A stretch of DNA of 64,000 bases from Spirochaetia bacterium (GTDB lineage Bacteria > Spirochaetota > Leptospiria > Turneriellales > JAOUOS01): positions 1-64,000 of the forward strand of contig JAOUOT010000004.1 of assembly GCA_029880265.1 (NCBI GenBank), in the 5' to 3' direction. Under the pieces are notes generated by a model that saw only the letters and a list, made by a program, of their open reading frames with translations, did no database searches and was not told where the DNA came from. The position numbers and the translations under genes were made by a program. This document shows positions 54,950-63,911 of the stretch, piece by piece. Numbering within the stretch: position 1 is the stretch's first letter; each line of letters begins with the position of its first letter.

Positions 54950-57425
54950 ACGAGTAATATTTTATCCAATAATTACCGATCCTGAAAATATAAATGACGT
55001 TATTGCTCGAGGTTTATGGTACTTTAGTTATATACAGCCATCAGAAATTATTTTCCCCATTAGTGAAGAGCTTGCAGAAATTGATATTAAAATACCTGAC
55101 GATATGGATCAGGCAATAAGTGATATAGAATATATAAAAGTTCATGGTAAGATCAAAAAAAATATTTATACTGATCCTAATAAATTACAAAATGATTTAT
55201 CTAATTTTGATATAATTGCTTTTTGGTCTTCAGATGAAATTCCTTTTTTGGAAACATTAATTACAAAGTTGAAAAGAAATGGAAAAACGATTGTAAAAGC
55301 AGATAAGCGTAACGATAGATACGAGGGTTCTTTCTACATACAAGCTGGTTTTGATAATTATGACGACAAAGATGAGCTAATACATATGGAGAAAGAAAAA
55401 TTTACAAGACTTCAATCTCAATTATCTGAAATTTCAGAAATTTTTGTCTATGGCACAGGCCCTTCATTTGAAATGTACAAGTATTTTAATCATAGTAACG
55501 CTCTATCAATAATATGTAACACGACGATACTTGATTTAGAGTTTATGAATTATGTGAACCCTAAAATTCTTGTTTTTGCAGATCCTATTTTCCATTTTGG
55601 TGTTTCTAGATATGCGGGCAAATTTCGCGAAAAATTAAAGAGTACGATGGAATTATTTTCAGACTTGTCGGTGATTATTCCTTTCAAATATTATCCAATG
55701 GCAAAAGCATATTTTGATCATGCAGATCGTATTATCGGTATTCCGTTTGAAAAAAAAGAAAAATTTAATCTAAATTTAAAAACCGAGTTTCAGGTTAAAA
55801 CAACAGCAAATATTCTTACGTTACTACAATTTCCGCTTGCTTCAACCTTTTCATCAAATATTAATCTAATTGGCTTTGATGGTAGGCCCAAAGAAGAGAA
55901 TAAATATTTTTGGCAGCATAATAGAAAGGTTCAACTAAATGAAGAAATGGACAATATTAAATTTGTACACCCCGGCTTTTTTGAAATCAATTATGATACA
56001 TATTACGATGAGCATCTTGAAAATTTAGATAATATGTTAAACCAGGCATCGAAGTCTGGTATTCAAGTTTCTTTGTTAACGCCATCGCATATGCCAGTAT
56101 TAAGCAAATATCTAGATAATGAAAAAATATTAAAATCTCATTTGCAAACTACAAATAAGAAAAATATAGTTATAAGTATAAATCCTGATCTTATAAATGA
56201 TAATGGACATTATTTGTATTATGATAAAAGAGTATCTGAAGAAGCAGAAAAAAATAACTTTGATTTTATAAGTTTGGCTAACAGTGAATGTAAATACAGT
56301 TGTATAGAAGAAATGAAAATCATACCCTTTTTTAAGGAACATTCTTGGTCTTTGAGAAAAACTGATTCTATAACAACAGAAGATGAATATAGAGAAGAAT
56401 TTAGAAAATTATTTCGATCATTAGCTGGTACAAAAGATAAAAAATATTATTTATATATGTACCTTGGGCATATTCGGTTGCTTCCAATAATTTGGCAGGA
56501 ACTCTTATCTGCTAAGTGTGAAAATATCTCATTTTTATTTAATCTTTTTTGGTCATCATTTGATTATAGCGATTATATATTCAAAGAGAAGAAATTCACT
56601 GAAGAAGAAAAAGAAATTTATAAGTTTGCTGGAAGTGTAAGCAATATAAAAGGAATTCAACTGTCAGCTGAAACGGAACGACTTTCAAATTTCTTGAAAA
56701 ATCAATTTCATATAGAAAATAGCATATACCCTTTTTTTTGTGTGACAGATATTTCAAATGAGCAATTCTCAGAAAATGACGCTAAGAATATAAAAATTAA
56801 TGAAAAAATCAGGGTTGTTTATCCGGGGCGGCAAACTAAAGAAAAGGGTTGGGAAATAGTGCAGGCATTATCTCATAAAATACAGGATATTAAAGATATT
56901 GAGCTAAGTTATCGACAAATTGAATCTAATAAGTTGGATAAAGCCAATAATGGATTGGATACTCAAGAATATCATGCTCTTTTTGAGATGTCAGATATAA
57001 TACTTATACCATACGGTAAAATCGAATTTTATGATAGAACATCAGGTTTATTTATAGATGCAGTGATACATGAAAAGCCAATTATCGCCACAAAAGATAC
57101 TCTGATAGGAAATACAATTGTAAAATATGATATCGGCCAAGTCTTCATCGGAGATAATATTGATGAATTACTGGAGTCTATATACAAATTAAGGGAAAAT
57201 TATTCAATGTATTTGAGAAATATCAGAGATTATAAGATAAAATGGCTGCGAGAGAATAATACAAAAAATTTCTTAAATGCGCTTTTAAATGTAAAAGATT
57301 TTAAAATTCCCAGTAACGCTTCAAGTATCGCTTCCGAAATCTCAAAATTAAATAAATATAAATCGCAAAATAATCTAAAAAACTTCTATTTAAAGGCTAA
57401 AAATATAATAAAGAAAACTTTTTGA
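54942..57425 (+). CDS. Large DUF115-like plus glycosyltransferase fusion protein
   Basis: An 827-residue protein starting MSKRVIFYPIITDPENINDV at 54942, overlapping the previous gene by 8 bases. After ~150 residues comes a DUF115/MptE-like region: IFVYGTGPSFEMYKYFNHSN, IICNTTILDLEFM, ILVFADPIFHFGVSRYAG, then SSNINLIGFDGRPKEENKYFW and FVHPGFFEINYDTYYDEHLENL. The same block order is seen in the separate protein at 62312. The C-terminal ~400 residues resemble GT4 enzymes (IRVVYPGRQTKEKGWEIVQAL, IILIPYGKIEFYDRTSGLFIDAVIHEKPIIATK). DUF115 proteins include flagellin-glycosylation factors. Here the domain may transfer or activate a nonulosonic-like sugar. The fusion is unusual. Confidence 0.75.
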   Translation: MSKRVIFYPIITDPENINDVIARGLWYFSYIQPSEIIFPISEELAEIDIKIPDDMDQAISDIEYIKVHGKIKKNIYTDPNKLQNDLSNFDIIAFWSSDEIPFLETLITKLKRNGKTIVKADKRNDRYEGSFYIQAGFDNYDDKDELIHMEKEKFTRLQSQLSEISEIFVYGTGPSFEMYKYFNHSNALSIICNTTILDLEFMNYVNPKILVFADPIFHFGVSRYAGKFREKLKSTMELFSDLSVIIPFKYYPMAKAYFDHADRIIGIPFEKKEKFNLNLKTEFQVKTTANILTLLQFPLASTFSSNINLIGFDGRPKEENKYFWQHNRKVQLNEEMDNIKFVHPGFFEINYDTYYDEHLENLDNMLNQASKSGIQVSLLTPSHMPVLSKYLDNEKILKSHLQTTNKKNIVISINPDLINDNGHYLYYDKRVSEEAEKNNFDFISLANSECKYSCIEEMKIIPFFKEHSWSLRKTDSITTEDEYREEFRKLFRSLAGTKDKKYYLYMYLGHIRLLPIIWQELLSAKCENISFLFNLFWSSFDYSDYIFKEKKFTEEEKEIYKFAGSVSNIKGIQLSAETERLSNFLKNQFHIENSIYPFFCVTDISNEQFSENDAKNIKINEKIRVVYPGRQTKEKGWEIVQALSHKIQDIKDIELSYRQIESNKLDKANNGLDTQEYHALFEMSDIILIPYGKIEFYDRTSGLFIDAVIHEKPIIATKDTLIGNTIVKYDIGQVFIGDNIDELLESIYKLRENYSMYLRNIRDYKIKWLRENNTKNFLNALLNVKDFKIPSNASSIASEISKLNKYKSQNNLKNFYLKAKNIIKKTF

Positions 57426-57472
57426 ATATATTATGACGCATTGTTTAAGTAATGAATTAGGATTTTAATTTT

Positions 57473-58144
57473 ATGGCGGAAAAAATAATAGCTCTTCTTC
57501 CCATGAAAGGTCATTCAGAGAGAGTTCCAAATAAAAATATGCGAAGTTTTAATGGAGAGCCACTATATCATCATATAGTAAAAACCTTACTTTCTATTTC
57601 GTTAATAGAAAAAATTATTGTAAATACCGACGGGCAAGAGTTAAAAAATGATATAGAAAATCATTTCCCAGAGATACAAATTAATAATCGACCCTTAGAA
57701 ATTTGTGGAGATCTTGTACCAATGAATGATATTATATCATACGATCTAGAGAAATCTGGATGTACCCACTATATTCAAACTCATAGCACGAACCCTTTAG
57801 TAAAAGCTTCTACAATTAAACGAGGTATTGAAAAATATTTTTCTATACTAGATAAGTATGATAGTCTTTTTTCTGTTACAAAATTACAAACTAGATTATA
57901 CTGGGAAAATGCCGAACCCTTGAATCATAACCCAAAAGAGTTGTTAAGAACACAAGATTTGCCCCCTGTCTATGAAGAAAATTCCAATTTCTATATCTTT
58001 TCCAAGGAATCCTTTAAAACCGTTGGAAGTAAAAGAATAGGCCGAAAGCCATTTATGTTTGAGGTTCCAGCAATTGAAGCAGTAGATATTGATGAAGAAT
58101 ATGACTTTATTTTGGCTGAAGCATTACAAAAAATTATACAATAA
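57473..58144 (+). CDS. CMP-sugar synthetase-like cytidylyltransferase
   Basis: A 223-residue member of the acylneuraminate cytidylyltransferase family: IIALLPMKGHSERVPNKNMR (the R-x3-NKN nucleotide loop), IEKIIVNTDGQELKNDIE, HYIQTHSTNPLVKASTIKRG, and AIEAVDIDEEYDFILAEAL with the metal-binding Asp pair. The family couples CTP to an anomeric keto-sugar acid such as sialic, legionaminic or Kdo acid. The N-terminal PMKGHSER differs from the common PARGGSKR of NeuA, so the sugar may be unusual. It begins a run of six metabolic genes. Confidence 0.85.
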   Translation: MAEKIIALLPMKGHSERVPNKNMRSFNGEPLYHHIVKTLLSISLIEKIIVNTDGQELKNDIENHFPEIQINNRPLEICGDLVPMNDIISYDLEKSGCTHYIQTHSTNPLVKASTIKRGIEKYFSILDKYDSLFSVTKLQTRLYWENAEPLNHNPKELLRTQDLPPVYEENSNFYIFSKESFKTVGSKRIGRKPFMFEVPAIEAVDIDEEYDFILAEALQKIIQ

Positions 58145-58146
58145 TT

Positions 58147-58779
58147 ATGAATATCCTTTTTGATTTTGACGGCGTTATAATCGACTCAATGCCTGTTCGC
58201 GAGAAGGCTTTTGCTTATGCAGTTGAAAGCTATTCTAAAGAAAATATAATCGAATTTATTGAATTTCATAAGGCAAATGGAGGAATGTCACGATTTATAA
58301 AATTTAAGTATTTCATTAACAATATAATTAAAGAAGATTGTAATAAAGATAAAATAGCTTTCTTAGCCGAAAGATATTCTGATTATGTTAATAGTCATCT
58401 TGTCTCTAAAAATAAGCTAATTGAAACGGTCTTAAAATTTATAATTGAACAATATCAGAAATATCCAATGTATATTATTTCTGCCTCAGAGCATAAAGAG
58501 TTAAATTATATCTGTGAAAAACTCGACATTGCAAAGTACTTCAAAAAGATATATGGAACACCGCCTCTTGAAAAGTCTAAACTGATGAAACTTGTATTGA
58601 AAAGGCATAAAATAGCTAAACGTCATGCGGTTTATATCGGAGATTCTATAAATGACTTAGAAGCGTCTATAGATAATAATATAAAATTTTTTGGTTTTAA
58701 TAATCCGGAATTAAAAAACAGGGAAAAGGCGACTTATATTGAGTCTATTGATCAGGTTTTATCTTACTTTAATGAATAG
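58147..58779 (+). CDS. HAD-superfamily phosphatase
   Basis: A 210-residue HAD hydrolase: nucleophile motif LFDFDGVIIDSMPVR at the N-terminus, motif II YIISASEHKEL, Lys in PPLEKSKLMKLV and motif III/IV AVYIGDSINDLEASIDN. A helical cap domain sits after motif I. It starts two bases after the cytidylyltransferase stop, so the pair probably act in sequence: dephosphorylation of a phospho-sugar acid, then CMP activation. The 194-base gap after it holds nothing recognisable. Confidence 0.87.
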   Translation: MNILFDFDGVIIDSMPVREKAFAYAVESYSKENIIEFIEFHKANGGMSRFIKFKYFINNIIKEDCNKDKIAFLAERYSDYVNSHLVSKNKLIETVLKFIIEQYQKYPMYIISASEHKELNYICEKLDIAKYFKKIYGTPPLEKSKLMKLVLKRHKIAKRHAVYIGDSINDLEASIDNNIKFFGFNNPELKNREKATYIESIDQVLSYFNE

Positions 58780-58973
58780 AAGCATTAAAACTCTTTTCAA
58801 TTAAAAATTATAGTGTATAAATATTAAAATATCATTTTTTAACTCGTAACGAAAAAATATATTGATGTGATATGTTTAATATTAATTGTGCTTCAAACTG
58901 ATTTTAATCGCAAGATATTCCGTTTTATTTTATAATATGGTGGGAAACTAAATGAAATAATTGTGATTTCTTT

Positions 58974-59969
58974 ATGGAGTTATTTATTTCAACATATCCT
59001 TTTGGTACGATCAGCAAAGAGCCCCTTAATCTTCTTGATGAGAGCGGCTTGAAATATGTGATAAATCCATTGCATAGAAAATTGAAGCCTTTTGAGCTGG
59101 CAGAACTTGCGGCTGAGTCTGATTTGTTAATAGCAGGTACAGAGAATTTAAAAATGTTGCTTGAAAAAAATAAAAAAATAAAAATGATTTCTCGCGTTGG
59201 TATTGGTCTTGACTCTGTACCCTTGCGATATTGTAGAGATAATAATATTCAAGTCGCATATACGCCTGATGCCGTAACAATGGCTGTTGCTGAATTAACT
59301 GTTGGAGTTATGATAGCAATTATTCGTAAAGTATTGTTTGCCGATAATGAGTTGCGAAATGGTTTATGGACAAGGCCAATGGGTATAAGAGTAGGAAATT
59401 CAAAGATTGGGATTATTGGTTGCGGCAGAATTGGGACAAATGTGATTAATTTACTTTCTTCGTTTAAGCCTAAAGAGATACTTGTAAATGATATTAACGA
59501 TATAACGGCGTTTATTGAGAATATGACAATTAAAAATGGTATAAATATAAGGTTTGCAAGTAAAGAAGAAATATATAATGAAGCGGATATAATTTCTTTG
59601 CATATACCATTAACTAATAACACAAAAAATATAATAGATATAAAAGCATTGTCTAGTTTAAAAAAAGGGGCGTATTTGATTAACCTTTCCCGAGGCGGCA
59701 TTATTAATGAATCTGATTTACTGCAATGGCTTAAATCAGAGAAGGCCGGAGGAGCAGCAATTGATGTTTTTGAAGAAGAACCTTATGCTGGCCCTTTACT
59801 CAAAATGGATAATGTAATATTAACTCAGCATATGGGATCCTGTTCTTTTGACTGCAGGTCTAGAATGGAAATTGAAGCAACGAAAGAGGTTATTCGATAT
59901 TTCAAGGGAGAAAAAATTATAAATCCTGTACCAATAGAAGAATATGATTTTCAAGCAAATACCGTATGA
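58974..59969 (+). CDS. D-isomer-specific 2-hydroxyacid dehydrogenase (SerA-like)
   Basis: A 331-residue NAD-dependent dehydrogenase. The Rossmann loop is IGIIGCGRIGTNVINLL; catalytic elements are the Arg in INLSRGGIINESDLL, the Glu in VFEEEPYAGPL, and the His in ILTQHMGSCS. It resembles phosphoglycerate dehydrogenases that oxidise or reduce 2-hydroxy acids. Coupled by 4 bases to the cyclase-family gene, it likely handles a 2-keto or 2-hydroxy acid intermediate of the cassette and not serine synthesis. Confidence 0.87.
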   Translation: MELFISTYPFGTISKEPLNLLDESGLKYVINPLHRKLKPFELAELAAESDLLIAGTENLKMLLEKNKKIKMISRVGIGLDSVPLRYCRDNNIQVAYTPDAVTMAVAELTVGVMIAIIRKVLFADNELRNGLWTRPMGIRVGNSKIGIIGCGRIGTNVINLLSSFKPKEILVNDINDITAFIENMTIKNGINIRFASKEEIYNEADIISLHIPLTNNTKNIIDIKALSSLKKGAYLINLSRGGIINESDLLQWLKSEKAGGAAIDVFEEEPYAGPLLKMDNVILTQHMGSCSFDCRSRMEIEATKEVIRYFKGEKIINPVPIEEYDFQANTV

Positions 59970-60658
59970 AAGAGTGTTGGATCTACTTATCCCATAAATT
60001 AGAAGTTTCTACTCCTGCTTATGGCAATGGCGAAAAGTTATCAATTCAACGGGTTAAAAGTATTGATGTGGGCGATTCTTCGAATAATTCAGTTCTTATC
60101 ATGTCAACCCATTTAGGTACGCATGTTGATAGTCCTTTTCATTTTGACTTGCGGGGAAGAACGCTTGATAAAATTTCAGCAAATGAGTGGGTCTATAATA
60201 ATGTGTATTTAATTGAATATCATGCAAAACCATGCGAATTAATTGGCGGTCATGATTGGCTTGAAATATTTAATCAAATTCCAGTTGAAACAGATTTACT
60301 TTTAGTTAAAACAGATTTTGAAAAATATCGAAATGAGGCCAGAGAAAAACCATATGATTCTCAATATATATTTAAAAATCCAGGCTGGAGGCCAGAAGCC
60401 GGTTCCTGGTTAAGAAAAAATCGAAAAATAAGAGCGGTTGGTTTTGATTTTATTTCATTAACATCTTATGAGAATAGAGAGTTAGGCCGAGAGGCTCACA
60501 GAGCTTTTCTTGGTACTAATGATGACACAGAGCCTATATTGATTGTAGAAGATATGAAATTGTCTGAAATAAATAAAAATCCCAAGCAGGTAATTATTTT
60601 GCCAATTATATTTGAAAATGCAGACGGATCTCCAGTAACTGTCATTGCGAGAGCATAA
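59966..60658 (+). CDS. Cyclase-family (kynurenine-formamidase-like) metal hydrolase
   Basis: A 230-residue protein with the metal-binding signature His49-x-Gly51-Thr-His53-x-Asp55-x3-His59 (HLGTHVDSPFH) of the cyclase/KynB family. GGHDWLEIF and AVGFDFISLTSYENRELGREAHRAFL complete the pattern. Family members hydrolyse amides, lactones or formyl groups. The placement between a hydroxyacid dehydrogenase and an aldolase suggests lactone or ester opening of a sugar acid. It starts in the overlap ATGA. Confidence 0.85.
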   Translation: MKECWIYLSHKLEVSTPAYGNGEKLSIQRVKSIDVGDSSNNSVLIMSTHLGTHVDSPFHFDLRGRTLDKISANEWVYNNVYLIEYHAKPCELIGGHDWLEIFNQIPVETDLLLVKTDFEKYRNEAREKPYDSQYIFKNPGWRPEAGSWLRKNRKIRAVGFDFISLTSYENRELGREAHRAFLGTNDDTEPILIVEDMKLSEINKNPKQVIILPIIFENADGSPVTVIARA

Positions 60659-60680
60659 TAACAAATGTATTTTTGAAAAA

Positions 60681-61439
60681 ATGAAAGATTTTATTAATAT
60701 TAAACAGAAGCTAAAAAATAACGAACCCACAGTAGGAACATGGATGCAAATTCCAGACACATCTGTGGCTGAAATTATAGGTAAATCAGGATACGATTGG
60801 GTTGCTCTAGATCTGGAGCATGGATTATTTAGTCCTTGCCAGTTGCCTGATATTTGCCGGGCTATTGAGATTGGCGGTAGTGTACCATTTGCGCGTATTT
60901 CGTTTAATCATTTTAAAGAAATAAAGCATGCTCTTGAAGCTGGTGTTCGTGGTATTATTATACCAATGATAAGCTCAGCTGAAGAACTCAAAGAGGGAAT
61001 AAACAATGCTTTGTATCCTCCAAATGGAAACCGCGGCGTTGGTTATTCTAGAGCTAATCTTTTTGGCAGATATTTCAATCAAAATGTACCAGCCATAAAT
61101 CGCGAGATTATTGTAGTGGCGCAAATTGAAAATATGAATGCGGTAAAATCTCTTGATGAAATATTGCAAGTTAAAGGTCTTGACGCTATTATAGTCGGTC
61201 CCTATGATCTTTCTGCATCGATGGGAATTACCGCTGAATTTGAAAATCCTGATTTTATAGAAATTATGAGGCATATAAAAAGCAAAGCTCAAACATACCA
61301 AGTACCAATGGGAATGCACATTGTTCAACCATCCCCCGAAGAACTGAAGTTAAGAATTAAAGAAGGCTATAGATTTATTGCATACAGTATAGATGCAGTA
61401 TTTTTATATAAATCGGCATTGAACCCGATAAAATTATAG
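60681..61439 (+). CDS. HpcH/HpaI-family aldolase
   Basis: A 252-residue protein from the ATG at 60681; the frame extends upstream only into the end of the previous gene. The class II pyruvate-aldolase features are all present: WMQIPDTSVAEIIGKSGYDW, ALDLEHG with the catalytic His47, FARISFNHFKEIKHALEAGVRGIIIPMI, VVAQIENMNAV and VGPYDLSASMG with metal-binding Glu and Asp, and LFGRYFN. Such enzymes join pyruvate, or a related ketoacid, with an aldehyde to give 2-keto-3-deoxy acids. Here it could build the carbon skeleton of a keto-deoxy sugar acid that the cytidylyltransferase activates. Confidence 0.9.
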   Translation: MKDFINIKQKLKNNEPTVGTWMQIPDTSVAEIIGKSGYDWVALDLEHGLFSPCQLPDICRAIEIGGSVPFARISFNHFKEIKHALEAGVRGIIIPMISSAEELKEGINNALYPPNGNRGVGYSRANLFGRYFNQNVPAINREIIVVAQIENMNAVKSLDEILQVKGLDAIIVGPYDLSASMGITAEFENPDFIEIMRHIKSKAQTYQVPMGMHIVQPSPEELKLRIKEGYRFIAYSIDAVFLYKSALNPIKL

Positions 61440-61455
61440 TTTTGGAGTATAAAAT

Positions 61456-62331
61456 ATGAATATAGTAGTATTTGGCGGAGCAGGTTTTTTAGGATCGCAT
61501 GTTTGCGATAAGCTTAGCGAAGTGGGTCATAGTGTAACAATATTTGATATACGAGAATCGCCTTATAAACGAGATAATCAAGAGATGATAGTTGGCGATA
61601 TTCTTGATGCTGAATCGATTCGTTTAGCCATTAAAGGCAAAGATATCGTTTTTAATTTTGCCGGCATAGCAGATATTGAAGAGGCGAAGACAAAACCTCT
61701 TGATACGGTAAGGTACAATGTTCTAGCAAATGTTATGATTCTTGACGAATGTCGTCTCGCGAATGTTTCACGCTTTGTATATGCCAGTACAGTATATGTT
61801 TATAGCAAAGTTGGCGGTTTCTATAGAGCGAGCAAGCAGGCCTCTGAACTATATATTGAAAATTACTTAGAACAGTATAACTTAGATTATACTATATTAA
61901 GATATGGTTCTCTATACGGACCTCGCTCAGACGAAAAAAATGGTATCTACCGTTTTATAAAGCAAGCCCTCACCGAAGGTGAAATTCATTATTATGGCAC
62001 GGAAAATGCCTTAAGAGAGTATATTCATGTTGAAGATGCTGCGCGCTTAAGCGTTGAAATATTAAAGCCTAAATATAAAAATCAACATATTGTGATTACA
62101 GGAACAGAAATGCTTAAAGTTTCACAATTATTTCAAATGCTAAGAGAGATAACCAACAAAGACTTTAATATCTTTTATGAAACGAGCAACGATCATCCCC
62201 ACTATGAAATGGTACCATATTCATATATGCCCAAAGTCGGAATGAAACTAGTAAATCCATATCATGTTGATTTGGGTCAGGGCCTAATTCAGGTTGTAGA
62301 AACTGTAGATCATGAACATTCCAATAAATAA
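61456..62331 (+). CDS. NAD-dependent sugar epimerase/dehydratase (SDR)
   Basis: A 291-residue extended SDR with VVFGGAGFLGSHVCDKLSEV, FNFAGIADIEEAKTKP, YASTVYVYSKVGGFYRASKQASE (catalytic Tyr-x-x-x-Lys as YRASK), LRYGSLYGPRSDEKNG and REYIHVEDAARLSVE. The substrate is unknown. It sits at the end of the sugar-acid cassette and overlaps the DUF115 gene by 20 bases. It may modify the sugar precursor before or after the aldol step. Confidence 0.87.
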   Translation: MNIVVFGGAGFLGSHVCDKLSEVGHSVTIFDIRESPYKRDNQEMIVGDILDAESIRLAIKGKDIVFNFAGIADIEEAKTKPLDTVRYNVLANVMILDECRLANVSRFVYASTVYVYSKVGGFYRASKQASELYIENYLEQYNLDYTILRYGSLYGPRSDEKNGIYRFIKQALTEGEIHYYGTENALREYIHVEDAARLSVEILKPKYKNQHIVITGTEMLKVSQLFQMLREITNKDFNIFYETSNDHPHYEMVPYSYMPKVGMKLVNPYHVDLGQGLIQVVETVDHEHSNK

Positions 62332-63079
62332 ATTCAAACGCTATCTTAAAAATAATATCAATAAGTTCAGCTTTCATGAGAGACGTTGGTCTATAAGAGA
62401 AAGGTTGCGGCTTTTAAAATTTGATAATACTTGTCGCGATGAAGAATGTGTCATTCTGGGTAATGGGCCTTCATTGCATGGCTTTGACTTTAATAGGTTA
62501 AAGGGGAAAAAAGTATTTGCTTTAAATAAATTTTATTTGGCTTATGAAAATACAGATTTTCGGGCATCGTATCATGTAATTGTGAATCGTTTTGTTATAG
62601 AGCAATCAAAAGATTTTATTCTTAATCTAAATTATCCAGTGTTTTTATCTTATGATAATGCAGGAGGCTGGCTTCCTAAAAAAAAGAATATCTATTATAT
62701 TCGCCGTGGCGGATTCTATTTGGATTTTCAGCCTCATCCATATTTTTATACCTGTGAAGGGTATACGGTTACATATGTTGCCCTCCAGCTAGCATACTGG
62801 ATGGGCTTTAAAACTGTCTATTTATTGGGTGTGGATCATAATTTTATATATGAAGGTAAGCCAAATGAAGAAATGATAATGAATGGCGATGATATAAATC
62901 ATTTTCACCCTGGTTACTTTAAAAATCAGAAGTGGCAAAATCCCGACCTTGAAGCATCAGAAGCCGCATATTCTTTGGCAAATTTCATTTATACCAGAGG
63001 AGGTCGCAGAATATATAATGCAACAGAAGGTACTAAATTAGATATTTTTCCCAAGATCGATATTGAAACATTTTTGTAA
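62312..63079 (+). CDS. DUF115 (MptE-like) protein
   Basis: A 255-residue protein with ECVILGNGPSLHGFDFNRLK, the glycine-rich loop of the DUF115 / 6-hydroxymethylpterin pyrophosphokinase MptE-like family, followed by VFALNKFYLAYENTDFR, VALQLAYWMGFKTVYLLGVDHNF and HFHPGYFKNQKW. Relatives act in flagellin glycosylation with nonulosonic acids, or as pyrophosphokinases. It probably transfers or handles the CMP-activated sugar made by the neighbouring cassette. The same domain is embedded in the fusion protein at 54942. Confidence 0.85.
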   Translation: MNIPINKFKRYLKNNINKFSFHERRWSIRERLRLLKFDNTCRDEECVILGNGPSLHGFDFNRLKGKKVFALNKFYLAYENTDFRASYHVIVNRFVIEQSKDFILNLNYPVFLSYDNAGGWLPKKKNIYYIRRGGFYLDFQPHPYFYTCEGYTVTYVALQLAYWMGFKTVYLLGVDHNFIYEGKPNEEMIMNGDDINHFHPGYFKNQKWQNPDLEASEAAYSLANFIYTRGGRRIYNATEGTKLDIFPKIDIETFL

Positions 63080-63167
63080 TATAAATTGCCCTTATCTTAG
63101 AAATTGATGCAATCTTTGGAATAATTAAATTGAATTATATTGTCGTAATATATTGTTACTTAAACTA

Positions 63168-63911
63168 CTAACGTGGATAGAATATCTTTCTAGACTCATT
63201 CGCATTGATTGATTTTTGTTTAACCGCTTTATAATACGCTGAATTTGTTAAACCTTCAGGTTTTTTTGGAAAGTTTATTTTATCATCCGTTAAAGCCTGT
63301 ATATTTGTGTACCCTGCAGATTGAAGCATTGCAATAAAAAGTTTTCTGGTTGGGTGCCAGCCACTTAAGGCGTCAGTATGTTTCTCCCAAAAATTTGGTA
63401 TATTGATAACACTAATATCTTTTCTGTTGTACATGAATAATCCATCTCCAGGATAAGTTTGTACTGACACTATAAGATCATTATGATCTAATCCTGACAA
63501 ATAATCCAGAACATATTGTGGATCTCGAAAATGGTATATCAGACCTAAACAAAGAATTATATCATGTTTCCCAAGTAGATGAGCATTAAATAGGTGCTCA
63601 TCAGAGAAAACTAAATTTAAATTCTCTTCTTGAGTTATTTTTTTGAGAATTTCTATAGAATGGGCTTTATTATTTTTATATGGATCAGGTTCTGCAGCGG
63701 TAACTATGGCCCCCATTCTTGCTAATTCTAAACTGAGGCCTCCTGTATTAGAACCCAAATCCAAAACTGTTCGACCTTTCCAGTAATTTGGATTACCCAT
63801 GGTTACGGCATTGCATAATTTTTTACTATCCCACTCACCTTTTAATAGTATTTCACCATTCTTCCCATAAACAGTCTGGCAGGCCGGCAGGGTATTTTCT
63901 TTTTTTTGCAC
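63168..63911 (-). CDS. Class I SAM-dependent methyltransferase (CmoB/DUF1698-like)
   Basis: A 247-residue protein read leftwards. The GTG start at 63911 follows an excellent Shine-Dalgarno sequence (AAAGGAGGAT, minus strand of 63920-63929), and the next codons contain a run of eight A. Motif I is TVLDLGSNTGGLSLELARMG, motif II VTAAEPDPYKNNKA, and ILCLGLIYHFRDPQYVLDYL is typical of the CmoB-like group. The substrate is unknown; a glycan or secondary role fits as well as a tRNA one. It converges on the DUF115 gene, and the 88-base gap holds only AT-rich sequence. Bases 63930-64000 hold no feature I can support. Confidence 0.85.
   Translation of the reverse strand: MQKKENTLPACQTVYGKNGEILLKGEWDSKKLCNAVTMGNPNYWKGRTVLDLGSNTGGLSLELARMGAIVTAAEPDPYKNNKAHSIEILKKITQEENLNLVFSDEHLFNAHLLGKHDIILCLGLIYHFRDPQYVLDYLSGLDHNDLIVSVQTYPGDGLFMYNRKDISVINIPNFWEKHTDALSGWHPTRKLFIAMLQSAGYTNIQALTDDKINFPKKPEGLTNSAYYKAVKQKSINANESRKIFYPR

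Noticed and set aside
59249-59701. 150-codon minus-strand ORF inside the hydroxyacid dehydrogenase gene
   Set aside because: Antisense to a clear dehydrogenase; the hydrophobic translation arises from complement codons.
60645-60680. Earlier in-frame start for the HpaI aldolase
   Set aside because: The extra 12 residues come from the end of the preceding gene and its spacer; family members begin near the ATG at 60681.
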